From NCBI RefSeq assembly GCF_902706295.1, contig NZ_CACSJJ010000012.1, forward strand, positions 1 to 64,000: a DNA stretch of 64,000 bases, in the 5' to 3' direction. Numbering within the stretch: the stretch's first letter is position 1; each line of letters starts with the position of its first letter. The translations under genes and the position numbers were made by a program. Source of the stretch: Arthrobacter sp. 18067 (GTDB taxonomy: Bacteria > Actinomycetota > Actinomycetes > Actinomycetales > Micrococcaceae). A model generated the notes under the pieces. The model made no database searches and was not told where the DNA came from. It saw only the letters and a list, made by a program, of their open reading frames with translations. This document shows positions 1 through 8,402 of this stretch, one piece after another.

Positions 1-149
1 ACAACCTGACCTCCCTGACCTCGACCAAAACCGACAACCTCAAGGTCACCACCACGCTGCCCGCCACCGCGAACAACGACTTCCAAGGCGCCACCTCCAC
101 CATCGGATTCTCCTTCACCGGCACCCAGCGCACCGAAACCACCAAGTAA
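1..149 (+). CDS. TasA/camelysin-like secreted protein, C-terminal end (partial)
   Basis: Open frame entering from the left edge (first full codon at 3) and ending in TAA at 147-149; about 48 residues are visible. The end, with NNDFQGATSTIGFSFTGTQ followed by a short polar tail, resembles the C-terminus of TasA/CalY-type proteins, which are secreted, assemble into extracellular fibres and are processed by the SipW signal peptidase. No start or signal peptide is in view. The next gene begins 44 bases downstream on the same strand and is also secreted, so the two probably share a transcript. The family assignment rests on a short tail only. Confidence 0.55.
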   Translation, partial: NLTSLTSTKTDNLKVTTTLPATANNDFQGATSTIGFSFTGTQRTETTK

Positions 150-193
150 CACCCCGCAAACAGAACCAAGCACAGACAAGGAGGGCGATCACC

Positions 194-628
194 ATGACCA
201 CGCGGAACAGCTTCCTGCGCACCCTGGTGATCGCCGCCGTCGTTCTCCTTGGTCTGATTGCTGCCCCCACCGCAGCATTCGCCGCGTTCACCGACACCGA
301 ACGCGCAACCCCGCAGTTCTCCGCCGCCAGCCTCGCAGCACCGGCCGCCGCGAACGTGACCATGAGCTGCTCGTTCGGTATCCGCGCCACCGTCACCGTG
401 AACTCCTTCAGCGCCGTGACCAACGCCAACTACCACGACGTCAAAATCTTCGACCGCTCCGGAAACCTCGAATTCACCGGCGACCTCAGCAAGGCCAGCG
501 GCAAAAGCTACACCTCAGGCTACGAAGTCATCGGCACCTGGAGCTACGAAATCCGCGGCTACTACAAGGTCCCCGGCACCTCCAACACCTGGACGGGCAA
601 AGTCCTCAAAGGCAACCTGAGCTGCTGA
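194..628 (+). CDS. Small secreted protein with SipW-type N-terminus
   Basis: 144 residues, function unknown. The ATG at 194 has a good AAGGAGGG ribosome site just upstream. The N-terminus is a clear signal peptide: polar start, hydrophobic run around residues 9-22, then small residues ending AAFA. It is followed by AFTDTERATPQFSAASL, which resembles the mature start of SipW-processed proteins (aromatic-T-D then F-S-A). The rest looks like a beta-rich extracellular domain with two cysteines (near residue 58 and at the last position, 144) that could form a disulfide. It lies downstream of a TasA-like gene and is probably co-transcribed with it. No catalytic motif is visible. A structural or accessory surface protein is the likeliest role, by inference. 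Confidence 0.7.
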   Translation: MTTRNSFLRTLVIAAVVLLGLIAAPTAAFAAFTDTERATPQFSAASLAAPAAANVTMSCSFGIRATVTVNSFSAVTNANYHDVKIFDRSGNLEFTGDLSKASGKSYTSGYEVIGTWSYEIRGYYKVPGTSNTWTGKVLKGNLSC

Positions 629-648
629 GCGCGCCGGCTGGCTGTCTA

Positions 649-1977
649 TCAACTAACGGCGGTCAGGGCGTCGTCGTAGATCGCCAGGGCCTGGCGGACT
701 TCTTCGGGGGTTACGACGGCGGGAGGCACCACGTGCACGCGGTTGTCGGCGATGAAGGGCAACAGTCCGCGGTTGAGCAGTTCCGCTTTGAGCTTGCCCA
801 TGAACGCTGCGCTGACGGGCTTGCGGGTCTGGCGTTCCTCCACGAGTTCGAGGGCCCAGAACACGCCGCGTCCGCGGACTTCACCGATGACATCATGCTT
901 GGCGGCGAGGGCCTTGAGCCCTGGTTCGAGGTGGTCGGCGCCAATGCGTGCGGCGTTCCCTATGATGTTCTCTTCCTCGAAGGCTTCGATGGAGGCAACG
1001 ATGGAGGCGGCGGCCAGGGGGTGGCCGGAGTAGGTGAGTCCGCCGGGAAAGACGCGTTCGTCGAAGGTGGCCGAGATTTCTTCGGAGATGATGACTCCAC
1101 CGACCGGGACGTAGCCCGAGTTGACGCCCTTGGCGAAGGTGATGAGATCGGGCTTGACGTTGAAGGCATCCAGGGCGAACCAGTCGCCGGTGCGACCGAA
1201 GCCGGCCATGACTTCGTCCAGGATCAGGACGATTCCGTGCTGATCGCAGAGTGCGCGGACGCCCTCGAGGTAGCCGGGCGGCGGGAGCAGAATGCCTGCG
1301 GTGCCGGGAACGGTTTCGAGGAGTACAGCGGCTACGGAATGCGGCCCTTCGAGTTCGATGGTGCGGCGCAGATGCTGCAGGGCGCGCTCGGCTTCCTGTT
1401 CCGGAGTTTCGGCCCAGAACTCGGTGCGGTAGAGGTACGGGCCGAAGACATGCACGTGGCCCCGGGAGTACTCGTTGGGGATGCGGCGCCAGTCGCCGGT
1501 GGCGACGATCGCTGCACCGGTGTTGCCGTGGTAGGACCGGTAACGGGAGATGACCTTATCGCGGCCGGTGTGAAGGCGTGCCATGCGGATGGCGTTCTCG
1601 TTGGCGTCCGCGCCGCCGTTGGTGAAGAAGACCTTGTCCATGTTCGACGGTGCGTGGGACAGAATCTTCTGGGCGGCCAGGGCGCGGGTGTGGTTGGCAT
1701 GTGAAGGAGCAACCGTGGTGAGGGTGTCCAGTTGCTGTTTGATGGCTTCGATGAGGCGCGGGTGCTGGTGGCCGATGTTGGTGTTAACGAGCTGGCTGGA
1801 GAAGTCCAGGTACGTCCTGCCTTCGTGGTCCCAGACAGTGCTGCCGGAACCGCCGGCGATCGCCAAAGGATTGAGTGACTTCTGGGCTGACCAGGAGTGG
1901 AAAACGTTCGCCTTGTCCAAGGATGCAACCTCGGGGTTGGTCAGCGGGGCGGCCAGAGTGGTCCGGGTGGGAGACAT
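649..1977 (-). CDS. Class III (omega) aminotransferase, aspartate aminotransferase family
   Basis: 442 residues, the normal length for PLP-dependent class III transaminases, which move an amino group from an omega-amino acid or amine to pyruvate or another oxo acid. Visible motifs: the PLP phosphate-binding GGADANE near residues 121-127, LILDEVMAGFGRTG near 251-264 with the cofactor Asp at 254, and the Schiff-base lysine in ITFAKG at about 283. It is cytosolic, with no signal peptide. It is divergent from a PucR regulator, and a CoA-acylating semialdehyde dehydrogenase lies just beyond. That context suggests beta-alanine or a related beta/gamma-amino acid as substrate, giving malonate semialdehyde for the dehydrogenase. 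Substrate cannot be read from the sequence; taurine, GABA or diamines are alternatives. Confidence 0.85.
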   Translation of the reverse strand: MSPTRTTLAAPLTNPEVASLDKANVFHSWSAQKSLNPLAIAGGSGSTVWDHEGRTYLDFSSQLVNTNIGHQHPRLIEAIKQQLDTLTTVAPSHANHTRALAAQKILSHAPSNMDKVFFTNGGADANENAIRMARLHTGRDKVISRYRSYHGNTGAAIVATGDWRRIPNEYSRGHVHVFGPYLYRTEFWAETPEQEAERALQHLRRTIELEGPHSVAAVLLETVPGTAGILLPPPGYLEGVRALCDQHGIVLILDEVMAGFGRTGDWFALDAFNVKPDLITFAKGVNSGYVPVGGVIISEEISATFDERVFPGGLTYSGHPLAAASIVASIEAFEEENIIGNAARIGADHLEPGLKALAAKHDVIGEVRGRGVFWALELVEERQTRKPVSAAFMGKLKAELLNRGLLPFIADNRVHVVPPAVVTPEEVRQALAIYDDALTAVS

Positions 1978-2048
1978 TGGAGGGTCCTCTCGAAAGGGCT
2001 GGTGGCTTTCCCTTCATCATGTGGTCTCGAAGTAAGCAGTGTCTCTCG

Positions 2049-2056
2049 ACATTTGT
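2049..2056. promoter_or_regulatory. Shared octamer ACATTTGT in the divergent promoter region
   Basis: The 126-base gap between the aminotransferase start (1977) and the PucR start (2104) contains ACATTTGTATAG. The reverse complement of the dehydrogenase promoter region (5374-5381) contains ACATTTGTCTAC. The same octamer upstream of both genes of the proposed pathway makes it a candidate PucR site. It is short, so confidence is low. Confidence 0.3.
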
Positions 2057-2103
2057 ATAGTTATTAGGGTGTGGAACTACGTTTTTCCAAGGAGTGCTTG
2101 AGC

Positions 2104-3633
2104 ATGCCGCTAACCATCACCACGATCATCCATAACAGCTCGCTCAACCTGAGGCTGGTGACCCCTGGAGCCGCCGATCCTGCGGTAGACGCCCCGGTGT
2201 CGTGGGTCCACAGCTCCGACCTTGACGACCCCACACCTTTTCTCGACCCCGGACAACTGCTCCTGACGGATGGGACTCAGTTTCCGGTCGGCGATACTCC
2301 GGGCTCCCTCTACAGCGATTATGTGGAGCGGCTGGTCAACCACGGGATCTGCGGCCTCGGTTTCGCCACCCAAGTGATTCACGGCGTCTTGCCCCCAGGC
2401 TTGGTTGAGGCGTGCCGGAACCAAGGGTTGCCCTTGCTTGAGGTCCCGGACAGGACGCCGTTCATCGCTGTCATACGCTTCGTGGCAGATTGGCTGGCCA
2501 GGGAACAGAACGCGCGGTCTGAATGGTCGCTCCAAGCCCAACGGGCCATCGCGCGGGCCGCCCTGCGTCCCGACGGACTCCGATCCATATTGGCCGAACT
2601 CGAGCGCCAACTGCATGGCTGGGTAGCCCTGTTCGACGCCGCGGGAAACCACATCCTGATGCCCAACAACCGCCCCGTGCCGTCGTCACTGATGCCAGGC
2701 ATCATGGATGCCGTGCGGAAATCCCTCGACCAAGGATCGCGCTCAGTATCCCAACTGACAGTAGACGGCGAGCAGATCACCCTGCAGACACTGGGACGCC
2801 GGCATCATCTGCGCGGAGTGTTGGTGTTGGGCGCCATCGAACCCCTAGACCCGGCCCGCACCGACATCATCAACAGCGTGATCGCGTTGGCAAGCCTTGC
2901 CCTGGAGCAGACGCGCACACTGGATACGGCACGCCGCCACCTGCGCGCGGGGGTCTTCGAACAATTGTTGGCAGGGAGCACGGATGTTGCCGAGCGCACG
3001 GCCCGGCAGGTCTGGGGCCGGCTCCCCGCGGACCCCCTGGTGGTGACCTTGGCCCAGCCTCCCGGGCAGGGACAGAACCTCTTGGAAGCATTGGAGCTGT
3101 TGTCGGACGACCACCGCGGTGCCGTCTTCTACGCCCAGCGGAACGAGAACATCGTGGTGCTGGCCGGGCACGCACTCCAGCAAAAGGTCACTGTTCTACT
3201 GGAGAGGTACGGCGCAACCGCAGGCGCTTCCGGGGAAACGGACTTCGCCCACCTCGCCAACGCATTGAAGGAGGCCGGGCGGTCATTGCAACGGGCTTTT
3301 GAACTCTCCCGCCCTTTGGTGGCCTTCGATGAGATCTCCCAAGGAGGGATGTTGGGCCTGCTGCACCGGGAAGAGGCTGGGTCAGTTGCTCGGCGCCTGA
3401 TTGAGCCGTTGGCCAAGCATGATGAATCGGAGCAGACCCAACTGTTGCCGACGGTCACTGCGTGGCTGGCGAACAACTGCGTCTGGGACCGCACGGCGAA
3501 GGAGCTGGGGGTTCACCGGCACACCCTCAGGAACAGGATCGACGCTGCGGGCACCGTCCTGGGACTCAACCTCGACAGCCTGCGCGACAGGCTGGAACTA
3601 TTCGCCGCCGTCGAGTTCCTGGAAGAGCGTTAG
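2104..3633 (+). CDS. PucR family transcriptional regulator
   Basis: 509 residues from the ATG at 2104, chosen because AAGGAG sits 9 bases upstream and because the protein then begins MPLTITTI, as PucR proteins usually do. An upstream GTG at 2071 would add 11 residues but has no comparable ribosome site. The N-terminal roughly 150 residues match the purine-catabolism (PucR) ligand domain, a central GGDEF-like/CdaR region follows, and the last 60 residues carry the PucR C-terminal helix-turn-helix (AKELGVHRHTLRNRI). The family contains activators of nitrogen and amino-acid catabolic genes. Lying divergent from the aminotransferase and convergent with the semialdehyde dehydrogenase, it probably regulates both. 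No membrane segments. Confidence 0.87.
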   Translation: MPLTITTIIHNSSLNLRLVTPGAADPAVDAPVSWVHSSDLDDPTPFLDPGQLLLTDGTQFPVGDTPGSLYSDYVERLVNHGICGLGFATQVIHGVLPPGLVEACRNQGLPLLEVPDRTPFIAVIRFVADWLAREQNARSEWSLQAQRAIARAALRPDGLRSILAELERQLHGWVALFDAAGNHILMPNNRPVPSSLMPGIMDAVRKSLDQGSRSVSQLTVDGEQITLQTLGRRHHLRGVLVLGAIEPLDPARTDIINSVIALASLALEQTRTLDTARRHLRAGVFEQLLAGSTDVAERTARQVWGRLPADPLVVTLAQPPGQGQNLLEALELLSDDHRGAVFYAQRNENIVVLAGHALQQKVTVLLERYGATAGASGETDFAHLANALKEAGRSLQRAFELSRPLVAFDEISQGGMLGLLHREEAGSVARRLIEPLAKHDESEQTQLLPTVTAWLANNCVWDRTAKELGVHRHTLRNRIDAAGTVLGLNLDSLRDRLELFAAVEFLEER

Positions 3634-3635
3634 CC

Positions 3636-3756
3636 CGAAACGGGCGAAAGGTGAGAGAGCATCAGCTCGAAACGGGCGAAAGGTGAGAGAGCATCAGGCA
3701 GGTCCGACGCTCTCTCACCTCCCGGCCCTAAAACACCGACGCTCTCTCACCTCCCG
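3636..3756. repeat. Symmetric intergenic array: two direct plus two inverted repeat units
   Basis: Between two convergent genes. A 30-base unit containing GGCGAAAGGTGAGAGAGC occurs at 3636-3665 and again, identically, at 3668-3697. It is followed by a 19-base unit containing GCTCTCTCACCT at 3706-3724 and again at 3738-3756. Both pairs have a 32-base period, and AGGTGAGAGAGC is the reverse complement of GCTCTCTCACCT, so the region can fold as either of two alternative long hairpins. It fills the whole space between the two stop codons and probably ends transcription from both sides. Confidence 0.85.
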
Positions 3757-5262
3757 TTAGTTCTGCGGGAAGCCCAGGTTGATGCCGCCGTGGCTGGGGT
3801 CGAGCCAACGTGAGGTGATGGCCTTTTCGCGGGTGAAGAACTGGAAGCCCTGCACACCGTAAGCCTTGGAGCTGCCGAAGATGGAGTCCTTGAAACCGCC
3901 AAATGAGTAGTAGGCCACCGGCACGGGGATCGGTACGTTAATGCCCACCATGCCCACCTCAACCTCCGTCTGGAAGCGGCGGGCCGCGCCTCCGTCGTTC
4001 GTAAAGATCGCCGTCCCGTTGCCGAAGGCGCCGGAGTTGATCAGGTGCAGGCCCTCTTCGTAGCTCTTCACGCGGACCACTGCCAGGACTGGCCCGAAGA
4101 TCTCCTCGGTGTACACCCGGGAAGTGACCGGGACGTCGTCGATCAACGTCGGGCCAAGCCAGAAACCGTTCTGGTCCCCGTCCACCTCAATGCCGCGACC
4201 ATCCACCACAACGTTGGCGCCGTCCTGGATGGCCACGTCAATGTAGGACGCCACCTTGTCGCGGTGTTGGCGGGTGACCAACGGGCCCATGTCGCAGTTG
4301 CGGCGGCCGTCGCCGATCTTCAGGGTGGACATGCGGGCAGTGATCTTCTCGATCAACGCATCGGCCACGGGCTCCACCGCCACCACGACACTGATGGCCA
4401 TGCACCGCTCCCCCGCGGAACCGAAACCGGCGTTGATGGCAGCATCAGCGGTCAGTTCGAGGTCGGCGTCGGGCAGGACCAGCATGTGGTTCTTCGCCCC
4501 GCCCAGAGCCTGGACGCGCTTGCCGTTGCGGGCAGCGGTCTCGTAAATGTACTGGGCGATCGGGGTGGAACCGACAAAGGAAATCGCCTTCACGTCCGGG
4601 TGCTCCAGGAGCCCGTCCACTGCTTCCTTGTCGCCATGCAGGACGTTGAACACACCATCCGGAAGGCCGGCTTCGGTGAACAGGGCAGCGAGCCAGTTAG
4701 CCGCCGTCGGGTCCTTCTCGCTCGGCTTCAACACCACGGTGTTGCCGGCCGCGATGGCTATCGGCAGGAACCACAACGGCACCATGGCCGGGAAGTTGAA
4801 CGGGCTGATGATGCCGACAACGCCCAGCGGCGCCTTGGTGGAGTAAACATCGACGCCGGTGGAGACGTTCTCTGAATGCTCACCCTTGATGAGGTGCGGG
4901 AAGCCGGTGGCCAGTTCCACGACTTCCTGGCCGCGGGTGATTTCACCGAGGGCGTCGGAGACCACCTTGCCGTGCTCGGAGGTGATGATTTCGGCGAGCT
5001 CGCCCTTGCGCTCGTTCAGCAGTTCCCGGAAGCGGAAGATGATCTGCTGGCGTTTGGTGATGGACATATCGCGCCAGGCCGGGAACGCCTTATGCGCCGA
5101 GGAGATGGCCGACTCGATGTCCTCGGCGTTTCCGAGGTTGACCAGCTTGGTTTCCCGGCCGAGGGCCGGATCGAAGACGGGAGCCGTGCGGTCCCCGGCC
5201 GACGGCGACTCCGCGCCACCGATCCAGTGCGGGACCACTTGGAGTTCGTTGATTTCAGTCAC
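3757..5262 (-). CDS. mmsA: CoA-acylating methylmalonate/malonate-semialdehyde dehydrogenase
   Basis: 501 residues from a GTG start at 5262 (VTEINELQVVPHW); the open frame continues upstream but the extension is not protein-like. The enzyme oxidises malonate or methylmalonate semialdehyde with NAD+ and CoA to acetyl- or propionyl-CoA plus CO2. Seen: the aldehyde dehydrogenase fold with PFNFP near 154-158, the catalytic Cys in GSAGERCMAIS (about 287), and LGGAKNH near 253-259, where ordinary aldehyde dehydrogenases have a catalytic Glu. That substitution is diagnostic of the CoA-dependent MMSDH branch. With the neighbouring omega-aminotransferase it would complete beta-alanine degradation to acetyl-CoA. 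A role in valine or inositol catabolism is the alternative. Confidence 0.92.
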   Translation of the reverse strand: MTEINELQVVPHWIGGAESPSAGDRTAPVFDPALGRETKLVNLGNAEDIESAISSAHKAFPAWRDMSITKRQQIIFRFRELLNERKGELAEIITSEHGKVVSDALGEITRGQEVVELATGFPHLIKGEHSENVSTGVDVYSTKAPLGVVGIISPFNFPAMVPLWFLPIAIAAGNTVVLKPSEKDPTAANWLAALFTEAGLPDGVFNVLHGDKEAVDGLLEHPDVKAISFVGSTPIAQYIYETAARNGKRVQALGGAKNHMLVLPDADLELTADAAINAGFGSAGERCMAISVVVAVEPVADALIEKITARMSTLKIGDGRRNCDMGPLVTRQHRDKVASYIDVAIQDGANVVVDGRGIEVDGDQNGFWLGPTLIDDVPVTSRVYTEEIFGPVLAVVRVKSYEEGLHLINSGAFGNGTAIFTNDGGAARRFQTEVEVGMVGINVPIPVPVAYYSFGGFKDSIFGSSKAYGVQGFQFFTREKAITSRWLDPSHGGINLGFPQN

Positions 5263-5573
5263 TGCATTCTCTTCTCTGACGGCGGATCGATGTGCGAAGC
5301 ATCTGGTTCCACCGTAGGGAAGGGACCCGCAGGAAGAGGCACTACATTCAGTGAAAAACTGCTTGCCGAGTAGACAAATGTACAAATGCTTCCAGGTCAC
5401 TATGTAGTGGTTAAGGCCCGCGACTACCGCCGAGGTGAATGGATCAAGGAAGTCCAGATTCCGCTGTTCCAACGGGGCCACCCCAATCGTTCCCGCCCGG
5501 TTAACCTTCCTGCCATCCCGCTTCCCTACTGTGATCCCGCTGGGGGACCGGAATCGACAGAGGGAAGACGTCA
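5263..5573. promoter_or_regulatory. 311-base divergent intergenic region
   Basis: Lies between the dehydrogenase (leftward) and the exported PHP protein (rightward) and holds no credible gene. At 5374-5388 is ACAAATGTACAAATG, containing the octamer also found beside the PucR gene at 2049. GAGGGA just before 5574 is the ribosome site of the PHP gene. Nothing else recognisable was seen. Confidence 0.35.
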
Positions 5574-7301
5574 ATGTGCACCGCAGAAGAAGAAACCACC
5601 ACCCACAGCCGGAGTGTAAAGCTGGCCGATGCTGAGCTGAAGACCATGGGACTGAGCCGCCGGCGCATCCTGCAGTCGGCCGGCATCCTGGCCGCCGGCA
5701 CCGCGGTGTCAGCAACGATTGCCCGGCCGGCGATGGCGAACCCGGGCGGGAACGACCCCCAACTGAAGTGGCTCGTCGGTGACCACCACGTCCACACCCA
5801 GTACAGCCACGACGCGAAGTACATGATCAAGCAGCAGCTGGACACTGCCCGGACCTACGGCGTTGACTGGGTGGCCCTGACGGAGCACAGCAATTTCGGC
5901 CATGCCAACAACGGCGGGGCGGTCAATGCCAACAAGGAGATCAAGGCCCAGCGAGCTGCCCGCCCTGACCTGCTGATCTTCCAAGGGCTCGAGTGGTACA
6001 TCCCCGGCGCGGAGCACGCCTCGGTACTCGTTGCTCCGGGTCCGAACGAGGTCAATCTCCTGCGCACTTTCGAGCTCGTGTGGGACGGCAAGCTGAACCA
6101 GTGGGAGAAGCCAACCCCTGGAACGGCACAAGTGGAGACCTTCGAACGCAAGGCCGTGGAAGCCCTCGCCTGGCTGGCCAACCAGCGACGTTCCGGCTAC
6201 ATCGACGACGTGGTGGCCTTGGCCAACCACCCCATGCGTCTGGGTATCGATTCCCCGCACGAACTCCGGGCCTGGCGCGACGCCGCACGCGACATCATGA
6301 TCGGCATGGAAGGCGCACCGGGTGCCCAAGGTTCCGGAGTCAGCCAGTTCTCCAGGGCCGGCGACCAGCGTGGCGAGTACACCAACAACCCCACCCAATA
6401 CAGCTTCCCTGGCTACCCGGCCGACGCCTTCCGCCCCTATGGGGGTTTCGACTGGGCCACTGCAACCGTGGGCGGGGTGTGGGACTCCATGCTCGCCGAG
6501 GGACTGCCTTTCTGGATCACTTCCAACTCGGACAACCACCTCACGGTGAAGGACAACTGGAAAACCGGCCCCTACCCCTCCGAGGAGCCCTACCTTAGCC
6601 TGCCCAACGAGTTCGACCGGTGGTCCGTTACCGGCAAGCGGCCCGACCCTTTCGAAACCGGCGAAAAGCAAGGCGGCAGCGACTACTGGCCGGGGCAGTT
6701 CAGCCGCCTCCACACCGGCGTCACGGGCCGCTCATACACGGGAGTTTTGGACGCCATGCGCAGGGGCCGCATGTGGGCGGACCACGGACACTTGCTGCAA
6801 GGACTGGACGTCCGCGTCCGCGAAGTACGTGGGAACAGCGCCGGCAACAGCAACGGCCGCAACGGCGTCACCCTTGGTTCCCGCCTGCAGGTGAGGCGAG
6901 GTGCCGACGTCGAAATTTCGATCACCATCACGACGACGGACTACCGCAACTCCGCGGGCATCCTGCCAAAGCTCGCCCACGTAGATGTTATCGGCGGTGC
7001 CGTTACGGGCGCAGCGGCCAATCGGGACACCTTGAGGGCTCCGGGAACCACCGTCTGGAAGCAGATGGATGTGTCGGGCCGCTCAGGAACATTCACCATT
7101 AAGCACGTCATCAAGGACGTCCAGACGAACTGCTTCTTCAGGCTCCGGGGCAGCGATGGAAACCGGCACGGGGCCGGATACTACGGCGCGTCCGTGGATC
7201 CGGCAGGTCCCATCCGCCACGGTGACAACCTCGGCGACGCCGATCCGTGGACGGACACCTGGTTCTACGCGAACCCTGTGTTCATCGACGTCACCGGATA
7301 A
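5574..7301 (+). CDS. Exported PHP-domain protein with twin-arginine signal
   Basis: 575 residues. The ATG at 5574 is preceded by GAGGGA; a second ATG at 5646 would still keep the signal. Residues 28-33 read SRRRIL followed by a hydrophobic stretch and an Ala-rich end (RPAMA), a Tat signal, so the protein is exported folded. Directly after it come HHVHTQYSHD (about 71-80) and TEHSNFGH (about 103-110), the metal-binding His/Asp motifs of the PHP phosphoesterase fold. The C-terminal third looks like a beta-rich accessory domain. The likely activity is hydrolysis of a phosphoester outside the cell with a di- or trinuclear metal site; the substrate is unknown. The gene converges on the next one with an 11-base overlap at the 3' ends. 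Confidence 0.8.
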   Translation: MCTAEEETTTHSRSVKLADAELKTMGLSRRRILQSAGILAAGTAVSATIARPAMANPGGNDPQLKWLVGDHHVHTQYSHDAKYMIKQQLDTARTYGVDWVALTEHSNFGHANNGGAVNANKEIKAQRAARPDLLIFQGLEWYIPGAEHASVLVAPGPNEVNLLRTFELVWDGKLNQWEKPTPGTAQVETFERKAVEALAWLANQRRSGYIDDVVALANHPMRLGIDSPHELRAWRDAARDIMIGMEGAPGAQGSGVSQFSRAGDQRGEYTNNPTQYSFPGYPADAFRPYGGFDWATATVGGVWDSMLAEGLPFWITSNSDNHLTVKDNWKTGPYPSEEPYLSLPNEFDRWSVTGKRPDPFETGEKQGGSDYWPGQFSRLHTGVTGRSYTGVLDAMRRGRMWADHGHLLQGLDVRVREVRGNSAGNSNGRNGVTLGSRLQVRRGADVEISITITTTDYRNSAGILPKLAHVDVIGGAVTGAAANRDTLRAPGTTVWKQMDVSGRSGTFTIKHVIKDVQTNCFFRLRGSDGNRHGAGYYGASVDPAGPIRHGDNLGDADPWTDTWFYANPVFIDVTG

Positions 7302-8376
7302 TCCCCAACTCCTCGAGCTGCGCTGACATCCCGGCACCGTCCGGGGCGTAGATCCACGGGACGCCAGGAGTGGGCTGGCTCCCGGACTTGGACCTGCCAC
7401 CGGCGAGTACCGCTTCACCCGCGGAGAGCTGGCGGATGGCGATGGCCCTGACATTCTCCGGATGGCGCTGGGCGAACTCTGAGTAGATGGCTTCGTCGTG
7501 TTGCCCGTCGTCGCCCACCAGCAACCATTTGATATTGGGGAACTCTTCAGCGAGGCGCTCCAGCGAGTTCCTCTTGTGCTCCTGGCCGCTGCGGAACCAG
7601 CGGTCAGGAGTGGGGCCCCAGTCGGTCAGGAGCTTGGGACCGGCAGGGTACAGGTTGCGGGACAGGAACCGCGACAACGTGGGCGCTACGTTCCAGGCTC
7701 CCGTGGACAGGTACAAAACGGGAGCCAAGGGCGCTGTCCTGGCGATCCGTTCGTAGAGCACGGCCATGCCTGGCGTCGGGGTCCTCGCGTGTTCATTGAG
7801 AACAAAAGTGTTCCACGCAGCCAGGAAAGGACGCGGCAACGCGGTCACCATGACGGTGTCGTCGATGTCTGACACGACTCCGAAGTCTGCGTCGTCAGCA
7901 ACGATCTCCACCGGGGCTTCCACAACGTGGGCCTCGCCGGATTGGAGGGTGATCGTGTGCCAGCCGGCGTCGAGGGCAACAGGGATATTGGCATCCACCA
8001 CGCCTCCGCGGTCGGCAACCACATCGTAAACCGTGCCCGCGATGGTCACGCGCACTGCTGCGTGGGCCACGGGTGCACTGGTGAAGTTTCGCCAGCCGCG
8101 CATGCTTTCCTGCAACGGTTTGGCGTGGCCTGCTGCGTCCCGGGGATCGCTCCGTACAACCCGGGCGAGAACCCGGACCCAGGACGTGGAACCGTAGCCC
8201 GTATAGGGAATCACTGTCTCTACCCGGCCACGCCGGATGGCAATGCGCGTCTGGAAACCCAGCCACGCGTCGTCGAGCCTCATGGCCAGGTGGCGGCGTC
8301 CGTTGGCCGCCGGTTTGGGTCCGTCACTTTCAACGGCGTCGGACTGGGGGCGCGGTTTCATGGGACGGGGAGACAT
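7291..8376 (-). CDS. App1/DUF2183-type phosphatase domain protein
   Basis: 361 residues from the ATG at 8376 (MSPRPMKPRP), which has GGAAG about 10 bases upstream; a longer in-frame reading to 8424 lacks support. The C-terminal half matches the App1 (DUF2183) phosphatidate-phosphatase-like HAD domain: GVVSDIDDTVMVT with the catalytic D-x-D-x-T variant near 170-174, a conserved STGAWN segment, and LLVGDDGQHDEAIY near the end. The N-terminal half is a beta-sandwich-like region typical of bacterial members. No signal peptide or membrane segment. Yeast App1 dephosphorylates phosphatidic acid and diacylglycerol pyrophosphate; the bacterial substrate is not known. Confidence 0.82.
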   Translation of the reverse strand: MSPRPMKPRPQSDAVESDGPKPAANGRRHLAMRLDDAWLGFQTRIAIRRGRVETVIPYTGYGSTSWVRVLARVVRSDPRDAAGHAKPLQESMRGWRNFTSAPVAHAAVRVTIAGTVYDVVADRGGVVDANIPVALDAGWHTITLQSGEAHVVEAPVEIVADDADFGVVSDIDDTVMVTALPRPFLAAWNTFVLNEHARTPTPGMAVLYERIARTAPLAPVLYLSTGAWNVAPTLSRFLSRNLYPAGPKLLTDWGPTPDRWFRSGQEHKRNSLERLAEEFPNIKWLLVGDDGQHDEAIYSEFAQRHPENVRAIAIRQLSAGEAVLAGGRSKSGSQPTPGVPWIYAPDGAGMSAQLEELGIIR

Positions 8377-8402
8377 GCGTCCAGTCTTCCATGGCCGGCC
8401 CG

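Noticed and set aside
733..1704. Long open frame on the plus strand opposite the aminotransferase
   Set aside because: It lies wholly antisense to a gene with intact PLP motifs; its composition is Gly/Ala/Asp-rich shadow sequence with no domain.
3636..3756. Considered as a short CRISPR array because of the 32-base period
   Set aside because: Spacers are only two to a few bases long, the second pair is inverted, and no cas genes are near.
5263..5715. N-terminal extension of the methylmalonate-semialdehyde dehydrogenase frame
   Set aside because: The frame has no stop up to 5715, but the sequence is unlike the family, runs into the divergent PHP gene, and GTG 5262 gives the standard length.
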